Shown: piece by piece, positions 1 to 5,080 of the stretch
How the letters are laid out: each line of letters begins with the position of its first letter
Position numbering within the stretch: position 1 is the first letter of the stretch
Assembly (NCBI GenBank): GCA_030044345.1
Contig: JASHVY010000276.1
Coordinates: 1-8,023, forward strand
Origin: Acetobacteraceae bacterium
GTDB taxonomy: Bacteria; Pseudomonadota; Alphaproteobacteria; Acetobacterales; Acetobacteraceae
Reading direction: 5' to 3'
Length of the DNA: 8,023 nt
The notes under the pieces: generated by a model
The model's input: only the letters and a program-made list of their open reading frames with translations
Databases searched by the model: none
Told to the model about the DNA's origin: nothing
Position numbers and translations under genes: made by a program

Positions 1-54
1 AGAAAGAACCAAAGAACTTTGATCCTTTCATTCATAGTCCACAGCCAGCGCCTA

Positions 55-146
55 GATCAATATGACTTCTGGTGGATCGGGGTCCCCGCGAACGTGTTCG
101 CGGGGACCCCGGCGCAGAGCGATCCGCCAAAGTCATGAAATTGATC
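55..146. repeat. Nested inverted repeat with a perfect 15-bp core hairpin
   Basis: The core at 79-110 is a perfect inverted repeat: arm GGGGTCCCCGCGAAC (79-93), a 2-nt centre, and its exact reverse complement (96-110). Outside it lies a second, imperfect pair of arms: GATCAAT/ATGACTT and GGTGGATCG on the left (55-79) match the reverse complement of 120-146, with small gaps. The 9 nt at 111-119 break the symmetry. The layout suggests a short palindromic element, or a hairpin inserted into an older palindrome. It lies beyond the moaE terminator, so it probably has no role in moaE translation. Whether it is dispersed through the genome cannot be told from one copy. Confidence 0.75.
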
Positions 147-159
147 GAGAAAACAAAAC

Positions 160-192
160 CAGAGCATGATGATTTTTAATCATCATGCTCTG
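160..192 (-). terminator. Probable intrinsic terminator of the uvrC-moaE operon
   Basis: There is a perfect 15-bp stem: CAGAGCATGATGATT (160-174), loop TTT, and its reverse complement (178-192). Read on the minus strand, the hairpin is followed by GGTTTTGTTTTCTC, a T-rich tail. It lies about 95 nt past the moaE stop codon, in the right direction to end that transcript. The plus-strand side has no T-tract. The stem is not strongly GC-rich, and the AGAGC arm matches the repeat at 5007-5050, so it may be a dispersed palindrome used as a terminator. Confidence 0.55.
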
Positions 193-204
193 ATCCGGAA
201 AACG

Positions 205-255
205 GAGAGAAGTCTTTTTGCTTCTTTTTCTGAAGAAAAAGAAGTCTCCTTCTTT
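205..255. repeat. Purine/pyrimidine-rich hairpin element downstream of moaE
   Basis: CTTCTTTTTCT (221-231) pairs perfectly with AGAAAAAGAAG (234-244) around a 2-nt centre. An alternative 7-bp hairpin AAAGAAG/CTTCTTT spans 238-255, so the two structures compete. AGAAGTCT also occurs twice as a direct repeat, around 209 and 241. The segment lies between the moaE stop and the 160-192 hairpin, and could protect the 3' end of the mRNA or act as a first pause site. It lacks a run of T after the stem on the minus strand, so it is not a textbook terminator. Confidence 0.5.
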
Positions 256-285
256 CTGATACTTCATCGAAGTGCATAACACTTT

Positions 286-741
286 CTAGCCCCAGCGGGC
301 GGCCGCTTTGGCATCTTCCGCACGCGCCTCGACCCAAGCGGTCGAACCGTCGGCAAAGTGCTCTTTCTTCCAGAACGGTGCCTTGGTCTTGAGCCAGTCG
401 ATCAAAAAGCCCGTCGCCGCCAGCGCCGGCTCCCGATGCGGGGCCGCAGCGAGCACGAGCACGATGTGCTCGCCCGGTGTCAGCCGTCCGACACGATGGA
501 CGACTCGCACCCAGCACGGATCCCAGCGCCGCTCCGCCTCTTCGGCAATCACCCTTACCGCCCGCTCGGTCATGCCGGGATAATGCTCAAGCGTCATGGC
601 AGTGATCGCGCGATTCCCCACCTCCCCACGGACGACACCAATGAAGCACCCGATCCCGCCCGCGCCACCGGCCTGCTCGGTGAGCCTCGCGATTTCGGCG
701 CCCGGCTCGAAATCAGCCTCTTGCACCGCAACGTAAGCCAT
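286..741 (-). CDS. moaE: Molybdopterin synthase catalytic (large) subunit MoaE
   Basis: MoaE transfers sulfur from the thiocarboxylated C-terminus of MoaD to precursor Z (cPMP), making the dithiolene of molybdopterin in the cytosol. The 151-residue product has the usual family length. It shows the Gly-Val-Val-Arg-Gly segment (35-39), LEHYPGMTE (51-59), the basic HRVG strand (82-85), GEHIVLV (90-96), the His-Arg pair (102-103) and the active-site stretch LKTKAPFWKKE (117-127). K118 and K125 correspond to the two catalytic lysines of E. coli MoaE. The start codon overlaps the moaD stop by one base (TGATG), which implies translational coupling and equal production of the two subunits. It is the last gene of the operon and is followed by hairpins. 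Confidence 0.96.
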   Translation of the reverse strand: MAYVAVQEADFEPGAEIARLTEQAGGAGGIGCFIGVVRGEVGNRAITAMTLEHYPGMTERAVRVIAEEAERRWDPCWVRVVHRVGRLTPGEHIVLVLAAAPHREPALAATGFLIDWLKTKAPFWKKEHFADGSTAWVEARAEDAKAAARWG

Positions 742-995
742 CAGCCCCCCGTCACCGGCGGGAAGAACGCGACCTCGTCACCGTCGCTGAGTTCCGTCTC
801 GGGTCCCGCAAACTCCTGGTTCACCGCGGCACGGATCAACCCGGGCTTCGCAAATGCGGCCCCATGGACAGTGTCCCGCGCAGCAAGCCAACGCATCAGC
901 TCTCCCACTGTGCGTACCGAGGAAGGGAGGACCACTTCCTCTTCGGAGTGGCCGACCCGCTCCCTGAGCCATGCGAAGTAGAGAAGCCGAAGCAT
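741..995 (-). CDS. moaD: Molybdopterin synthase sulfur-carrier (small) subunit MoaD
   Basis: This is a ubiquitin-fold sulfur carrier of 84 residues, close to the 81 of E. coli MoaD. It ends in VTGG; the terminal Gly-Gly is adenylated by MoeB and converted to the thiocarboxylate used by MoaE. The N-terminal strand LRLLYFAWLRERVG (2-15) and the DGDEVAFFPPVTGG tail (71-84) are typical of the family. The gene starts one base after the stop of the lipoprotein gene and overlaps moaE by one base, so it is probably translated by coupling. No clear Shine-Dalgarno sequence precedes it. moaA, moaC and moeB are not in the window. Confidence 0.94.
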   Translation of the reverse strand: MLRLLYFAWLRERVGHSEEEVVLPSSVRTVGELMRWLAARDTVHGAAFAKPGLIRAAVNQEFAGPETELSDGDEVAFFPPVTGG

Positions 996-996
996 T

Positions 997-1575
997 TTAT
1001 GGACGCGGCTCGGTCACCGTCTCCACCGATCCATCCGGCCGGATGATCGTGCTCGTTCCGTTGCCGTTCGGGACCATGATGCCCGCATACTCTCCGTCAG
1101 GCGATGTCAGCGTGAGGAAGTTGCCTGTTCCCCCGGACACCACCTCTGGGCCGCGGGAGGTCTGGATCTCCGTCCCCTTCGGGAGGCTTGGCGTGTTCAC
1201 AGCGTTCGGGCTGGGAGCGGGCGCCGGCTGCACGGTCGAGGGCGGTGCCGTCAACACGGGCACGGCGCCGCGGGGCGGCGTTGTGATCGCAGGCGGCACC
1301 GCAGGCAGAAGCGGCACGCCTTCGGATTGCGGCAGGGTCTTGGCGATGTCTGCAAGCGAGGGTAGCGGCTGAATCGGGCCGGGCCAGACATTACCCGTCT
1401 GAACCGCGATCGGCGTCGATGCCGGCTGGCCGCCGTTCGCCCGTTGCACGTTCTCGGCCATCGCGACGGGCTGGTTCGGGTCGCCGTTGCGGCTGAACGT
1501 GTCATTCACGAAGCCGCTGAACCCCTCGCAGCCCGACAACAGCAACAGGATGCCGACAACGGCGATACGCCGCAT
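997..1575 (-). CDS. Small proline-rich lipoprotein of unknown function
   Basis: The 192-residue product has a classic lipoprotein signal: two Arg after Met, a hydrophobic core (residues 4-13) and the lipobox L13-S14-G15-C16. Glu follows the Cys, so it is not an Asp inner-membrane retention signal, and outer-membrane sorting is likely. A low-complexity Pro/Ala/Thr-rich linker (about 50-125) leads to a C-terminal segment (about 130-190) with two Ser/Arg-Pro-Asp-Gly turns, LTSPDGEYAG and IIRPDGSVET, which may be a small beta domain. The open frame extends two codons upstream to a TTG, but that TTG is only 2 nt from AAGGAG, whereas the ATG at 1573-1575 is 8 nt away, so the ATG was chosen. It lies 2 nt after pgsA and 1 nt before moaD. 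I do not recognise the family. Confidence 0.8.
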   Translation of the reverse strand: MRRIAVVGILLLLSGCEGFSGFVNDTFSRNGDPNQPVAMAENVQRANGGQPASTPIAVQTGNVWPGPIQPLPSLADIAKTLPQSEGVPLLPAVPPAITTPPRGAVPVLTAPPSTVQPAPAPSPNAVNTPSLPKGTEIQTSRGPEVVSGGTGNFLTLTSPDGEYAGIMVPNGNGTSTIIRPDGSVETVTEPRP

Positions 1576-1577
1576 GT

Positions 1578-2219
1578 TCAAGGCTCCTTGGTTCCGCTGC
1601 CGGCATGACCCGCCTGCGGCAGAGGGGAGGCCGGCACACCCGCCCCCGACGGCATCACATGACTCAATCCGGCCGCAACATAACCCCAGCCGGTGATCAG
1701 CGTCAGCCCCGCCGCGATCCAGAGCATAATGCAGCCAATCGCAGTGATGTGCAGAAATCCCACGCCGAGCAGCCGCGCCGTCGGATCACCGGCCAGCAGC
1801 AGGCCGAGCGCGCCCATCTGAACCCCGGTCTTCCATTTCGCAAGCGGGGTGACCGGCAGCCCGGCGCGAATCCCTGCCAGGTATTCTCTGAGACCGCTGA
1901 CCAGGATCTCGCGCAGCATGATGACGATCGCGGGGAACAGGCTGAAGAAAAGGCCGAGCCGACTTTCGCCGGCGAGTACCATGAGCGTCGCCCCGACCAG
2001 GAGCTTGTCCGCGATCGGGTCGAGCATCCGCCCGAAATCCGAGAGCTGTTGGCGAAACCGGGCGATCTTGCCGTCGAAATAGTCGGTGATGGCGGCAGCG
2101 CTGAACACCAGGCAGGCGGCAAGGTCCGCCCACGGACGACGGAACGCGGCAAGGATCACGACCAGCGGCACCGCCGCAATCCGGGAAAGCGTCAGGACAT
2201 TGGGGAGATCCGTCAGCAT
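1578..2219 (-). CDS. pgsA: CDP-diacylglycerol--glycerol-3-phosphate 3-phosphatidyltransferase
   Basis: PgsA is an inner-membrane enzyme that joins CDP-diacylglycerol and sn-glycerol-3-phosphate to give phosphatidylglycerol phosphate, the committed step to phosphatidylglycerol and cardiolipin. The CDP-alcohol phosphotransferase signature D-G-x2-A-R-x8-G-x3-D-x3-D is complete: D49, G50, A53, R54, G63, D67 and D71, with D46 just before. The N-terminus LPNVLTLSRI (5-14) is the usual opening, followed by several hydrophobic segments (about 14-26, 33-45, 73-103, 132-144 and 150-180). At 213 residues it is longer than the 182 of E. coli. The excess is a Pro/Gly/Ser/Ala-rich, probably disordered tail from about residue 185. 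The gene starts 29 nt after uvrC, with no strong Shine-Dalgarno sequence. Confidence 0.95.
   Translation of the reverse strand: MLTDLPNVLTLSRIAAVPLVVILAAFRRPWADLAACLVFSAAAITDYFDGKIARFRQQLSDFGRMLDPIADKLLVGATLMVLAGESRLGLFFSLFPAIVIMLREILVSGLREYLAGIRAGLPVTPLAKWKTGVQMGALGLLLAGDPTARLLGVGFLHITAIGCIMLWIAAGLTLITGWGYVAAGLSHVMPSGAGVPASPLPQAGHAGSGTKEP
1584..1589 (-). promoter_or_regulatory. Shine-Dalgarno of the lipoprotein gene, inside the end of pgsA
   Basis: AAGGAG on the minus strand lies 8 nt before the ATG at 1573-1575. The same bases encode the last Lys-Glu of PgsA, so ribosomes finishing pgsA sit on the signal for the next gene. The site decides against the upstream TTG start. Confidence 0.75.
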
Positions 2220-2223
2220 CGCG

Positions 2224-2253
2224 CCTGAGACTAGTGCGCCACGGGGTCTCAGG
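2224..2253 (-). other. Inverted repeat across the uvrC stop and pgsA leader
   Basis: CCTGAGAC (2224-2231) and GTCTCAGG (2246-2253) are perfect 8-nt inverted arms around a 14-nt loop. One arm contains the uvrC stop codon and the other ends 5 nt before the pgsA start. There is no T-tract, so it is not an intrinsic terminator. An RNA hairpin here could tune pgsA translation or mark an mRNA processing point between the two genes. Confidence 0.4.
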
Positions 2254-4123
2254 AAACGTCCGAGAGGCGCGCGCCCGGATGAAAATATGCGTATATGCGC
2301 CGCGCGGTCTCCCGGGACACACCTGGAGCCGCCTCGAGATCGGTGAGCCCCGCACCCTTGATCCCTCTCGTCGATCCAAAATGGTTCAAGAGCGCCCGGC
2401 GCCGCGCCGGGCCGATGCCGGGGATCTCGTCAAGCTCGCTGTGCCGGAGCCCCCGCGCCCGCCCGCTCCTGTGGCTCGTGATGGCGAAACGATGCGCCTC
2501 ATCACGTAGGCGCTGGAGATAATAGAGAACGGGACTCGTCGGCGGCAGTTGGAACGGCTCCCGCTCCGGCTGATGCAGCCATTCCCGCCCGGCATTGCGG
2601 TCTGGCCCTTTGGCAATCGCCACAATCCTGAGCGTACCGAGGTCCAGCCGCTCCAGCACTTCGGCGGCCGCCTTGAGCTGGGCCGCGCCACCATCGATCA
2701 GCACGAGATCGGGCACTGGCGGCGCCGCACCGGCCGCCTGCTCGGCGGCGAGGCGACCGAATCGTCGCTCGAACACCTCGCGCAGCATCGCATAATCGTC
2801 GCCGGGCGCGATCGGGCCCCGGATCATAAACTTGCGATAAGCTGCTTTTTCAAACCCTTGCGGCCCGGCCACCACCATCACCCCGTAGGGATGTGTCCCC
2901 ATGATGTGGCTGTTGTCATAAACCTCGATCCGCGCCGGGGGCGCCGGGAGGCTGAAGAGACTCGCCACCTCGGCCAGCAGCTTCGCCTGCCCCGCTGCCT
3001 CGGCGAGCCTGCGCTCGAGAGCCTCGCGGGCGTTCGCCATGGCGTGCTCTATCACCGCCCGCTTCTCGCCGCGCTGCGGGGCCATCACGGCGACACGCCG
3101 GCCGGCCTTCATCGTCAGCGCTTCGGCGATCAGCGTCCGTTCGGGTGGCTCATGGCTCAGCAGCACCAGGGGCGGCGGCGGTTTGTCGTCATAAAACTGG
3201 CCGATGAACGCGCCCAACACCTCGCCCTCCGTCTCTCCCTTGGCATGGGCGGGAAAGAAGGCGCGGTTGCCGTTATTGTGGCCGCCGCGGACGAAAAAGA
3301 CCTCGACTGCTGTCTGCCCGGCCGCCTGCCAGGCGGCAATCACATCCGCGTCCCCAAAGCTCGTAGGGTTGACCACACCGGTTCCCTGGACGTGCGTGAG
3401 GCCCCGGATGCGATCGCGCAGCCGCGCGGCCTGCTCGAAGTTCAATGCAGCCGCCGCCTTCTCCATCTCGGCCGCCATTTCCTTCTGCACCGCCGCCCCT
3501 CGCCCGGCCATGAAGGCCTCCGCCTGGGCGACAAGCTTCGCGTAGTCGGCCTCGCTGATGCGCCCGACGCACGGCGCGGAGCAGCGGCGGATCTGGTAGA
3601 GCAGACAGGGCCGCGTACGATTGGCAAAGACGGTGTCCGCGCAGGAACGCAAAAGAAAGACACGTTGCATGGTGGTTACGGTCTGGTTCACCGCCCAGGC
3701 GGAAGCGAACGGGCCCCAATAGTCGCCCTTCCGCAGCCGGGCGCCGCGATGCTTGGTGATCTGCGGAAAATCGTGGTCCTTGGTGAGCAGCAGCCATGGA
3801 TAGGACTTGTCGTCACGCAGGACGATATTGAACCAGGGTTTCAGCCGCTTGATGAGGTTGGCCTCGAGCAGCAGGGCTTCGGCCTCGGTATGGGTGGTCA
3901 TGATTTCCACCCCAGCGGTCTCGGCAACCATACGGCGAAGCCGCTCTGGCAGCCGTCCTGGCTGCGTATAGGCCGCGACGCGCTTTTTCAGATCGCGCGC
4001 CTTCCCGACATAAAGGACAGCACCCCGGCGATCGAGCATGCGGTACACGCCGGGCACGGCGGGCATGGTCGTCAGCGCCGCCGTGATCGCGTCCGTCCCC
4101 AAAACTGTTTCCGTTTCTGCCAT
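2249..4123 (-). CDS. uvrC: UvrABC excinuclease subunit C
   Basis: UvrC makes the two incisions flanking a DNA lesion in nucleotide excision repair, after UvrA-UvrB recognition. The 624-residue product is full length (E. coli 610). In order: the N-terminal GIY-YIG nuclease (about 22-100; GVYRML at 25-30, YVGKARDLKKR at 38-48, E80/E82), a four-Cys cluster (C161, C173, C181, C185) matching the reported iron-sulfur site of UvrC, a UVR UvrB-binding helix (about 222-242, ALNFEQAARLRDRI), the RNase H-like 5' nuclease (D403 in YDNSHIMGTHPYG, D442/D443, D477 in LIDGGAAQL, H544), and tandem helix-hairpin-helix motifs (about 565-615, IPGIGPARRRALL). The start ATG at 4121-4123 has only a weak Shine-Dalgarno sequence. 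It is the first gene of the operon. Confidence 0.97.
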   Translation of the reverse strand: MAETETVLGTDAITAALTTMPAVPGVYRMLDRRGAVLYVGKARDLKKRVAAYTQPGRLPERLRRMVAETAGVEIMTTHTEAEALLLEANLIKRLKPWFNIVLRDDKSYPWLLLTKDHDFPQITKHRGARLRKGDYWGPFASAWAVNQTVTTMQRVFLLRSCADTVFANRTRPCLLYQIRRCSAPCVGRISEADYAKLVAQAEAFMAGRGAAVQKEMAAEMEKAAAALNFEQAARLRDRIRGLTHVQGTGVVNPTSFGDADVIAAWQAAGQTAVEVFFVRGGHNNGNRAFFPAHAKGETEGEVLGAFIGQFYDDKPPPPLVLLSHEPPERTLIAEALTMKAGRRVAVMAPQRGEKRAVIEHAMANAREALERRLAEAAGQAKLLAEVASLFSLPAPPARIEVYDNSHIMGTHPYGVMVVAGPQGFEKAAYRKFMIRGPIAPGDDYAMLREVFERRFGRLAAEQAAGAAPPVPDLVLIDGGAAQLKAAAEVLERLDLGTLRIVAIAKGPDRNAGREWLHQPEREPFQLPPTSPVLYYLQRLRDEAHRFAITSHRSGRARGLRHSELDEIPGIGPARRRALLNHFGSTRGIKGAGLTDLEAAPGVSRETARRIYAYFHPGARLSDVS

Positions 4124-4428
4124 CTTTGTAATTTTTGGCCCGGACCGGCCCTATCTCAAGATGCGAAGGCGGCGCCGCAGCCCTTTGCCGACCACCATTG
4201 CGATGCTGTGGACAAATCTGTGGGCGAACTCAACCTGTCCCGCTGCCAATCAGCCTTCGGCACTGAGTGCATAACCTGCGCCGATTTTTGTGCGACTGCG
4301 TTAACTATTTGTTTTCGCTATACTTCTTTGTGTCAGCAGCGTGACAACTTCAAGAACAAGAGCCATTCTCTTCAATCCGGCCGAGCTTTTGGGCGCGGGG
4401 GACAAATTGCGTGGCGTCCGCTGCACGA
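4124..4428 (-). other. 305-bp region upstream of uvrC, no gene seen
   Basis: I see no convincing coding sequence here. The stretch at about 4281-4332 is AT-rich against its surroundings and holds the likely promoter of the uvrC operon. A small 5-bp stem AAGAG/CTCTT (4358-4372) with a modest T-rich minus-strand tail could weakly terminate the upstream minus-strand gene. A short GGCC-N6-GGCC element (4137-4150) lies just before the uvrC start. Confidence 0.6.
4317..4347 (-). promoter_or_regulatory. Candidate promoter of the uvrC operon
   Basis: On the minus strand, TTGTCA (4347-4342) resembles a -35 box. It is followed by AGTATA (4324-4319) at 17 nt or TATAGC (4322-4317) at 19 nt as a -10 box. 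The inverted pair TGTCA-N6-TGACA (4331-4346) overlaps the -35 box and spacer, where an operator would sit. The start would leave a leader of about 190 nt before uvrC. This was judged by eye only. Confidence 0.3.
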
Positions 4429-4869
4429 TTAAAAGATCTTGTTAATCAGATCATCCCCCAGACCGAAACCAAGGCCCATTTCGACCGCACGGCCAAATCC
4501 CGAGTTGAGGAAGCCGCCCAACATTCCACCACCCATGGGTCCGGGTCCGAAACCGCTCTGATAACCTGCCCCCATCGGGGGGCCGCCGCTCCAGGGTCCT
4601 TGCGTGGGATTCTGTGCGGGCGTTGGCATCATTGCCCCTTGGTTGGCGACGAAGCCGTGCAGGGCCTGGAGGAGAAGTCCGACCTGATTCTGCTCGGCCT
4701 GAAGGGCGAGCGCGATGGATTTGAGGTCCAGCAGCCATTCCCGCGCATCCTGATTCCCGGCCTTGGCTGCGTCGGAAAGCTTCCCGGCCAGGTCTCGGAT
4801 CTCCTGGATCGTCTGCTGCGCCTGGGTTTGAAGCTGTTGGTACTGCTGATCGATGGTTGCGACGTCCAT
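4429..4869 (-). CDS. Small coiled-coil protein with Gly/Met/Pro-rich tail, unknown function
   Basis: The 146-residue product has no signal peptide and was not recognised. Residues 1-75 are charged and Gln-rich (DQQYQQLQTQAQQTIQEIRD) and likely form helices or a coiled coil. Residues 76-118 are a Pro/Gly/Met-rich linker with GPWSGG and PMGGGMLGGF. The end (119-146) is Gly-rich and amphipathic, finishing GLGDDLINKIF. The open frame runs 10 codons further upstream, but AGGAGG lies 5 nt before the ATG at 4867-4869, so that start was chosen. It is transcribed from the divergent region facing the oxidoreductase gene. Gly-rich ends with a similar pattern occur in small uncharacterised proteins; I would not assign a family. 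An antisense frame on the plus strand is also open but lacks such a start signal. Confidence 0.75.
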   Translation of the reverse strand: MDVATIDQQYQQLQTQAQQTIQEIRDLAGKLSDAAKAGNQDAREWLLDLKSIALALQAEQNQVGLLLQALHGFVANQGAMMPTPAQNPTQGPWSGGPPMGAGYQSGFGPGPMGGGMLGGFLNSGFGRAVEMGLGFGLGDDLINKIF

Positions 4870-4874
4870 GCGAA

Positions 4875-4880
4875 CCTCCT
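4875..4880 (-). promoter_or_regulatory. Strong Shine-Dalgarno setting the start of the coiled-coil protein gene
   Basis: AGGAGG on the minus strand is 5 nt before the ATG at 4867-4869. It is one of the best ribosome-binding sites in the window and rules out the longer N-terminal extension. Confidence 0.8.
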
Positions 4881-4944
4881 GGGCGATTCTCCTGGCCAAA
4901 TTTCCTGAACGCGTCCCCTGGATTTCCTCGCCGTCGGTTCTCGG

Positions 4945-4992
4945 CTAGAGCGTGATGACCGGAGGTGGAATCACCGCAGGTCTGAATCACGC
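4945..4992. repeat. CTAGAGC palindromic repeat, first half of a composite element
   Basis: CTAGAGCG opens the unit at 4945. GCGTGAT (4950-4956) pairs with ATCACGC (4986-4992), and an inner GGTG-GAAT-CACC hairpin lies at about 4965-4974. The pairing between them is interrupted. It resembles dispersed intergenic palindromes common in alphaproteobacterial genomes. It lies between two divergent genes and may overlap their promoters. Confidence 0.6.
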
Positions 4993-5006
4993 GAGAAAAC
5001 AAATGG

Positions 5007-5050
5007 CTAGAGCGAGACGCGGGAGCGCAGGCGAACGCGTCTCGCTCTAG
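5007..5050. repeat. Perfect 15-bp CTAGAGCGAGACGCG hairpin
   Basis: CTAGAGCGAGACGCG (5007-5021) and its exact reverse complement (5036-5050) enclose a 14-nt loop. On the minus strand the stem is followed by CCATTTGTTTTCTC, a T-rich tail, as in the hairpin at 160-192. The right arm ends 30 nt before the oxidoreductase start, so the hairpin would sit in or next to that gene's promoter or leader. Confidence 0.85.
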
Positions 5051-5080
5051 CACCCTTAGATCGGTCGTGCGAGGTGAAAG

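Noticed and set aside
79..110. Similarity of the CCCCGCG...CGCGGGG hairpin to a type I-E CRISPR repeat
   Set aside because: There is only one copy, with no spacer-repeat periodicity and no cas gene in the window. The longer perfect symmetry fits a palindromic element better.
4342..4363. Possible alphaproteobacterial SOS box (GTTC-N7-GTTC) upstream of uvrC
   Set aside because: The minus strand reads GTTC-N7-TGTC, with two of four bases wrong in the second half, so it is not a credible LexA site.
2549..4432. 627-codon open frame on the plus strand opposite uvrC
   Set aside because: uvrC is unambiguous on the minus strand with all its domains. Long antisense open frames are common in GC-rich genes, and this product shows no recognisable domain.
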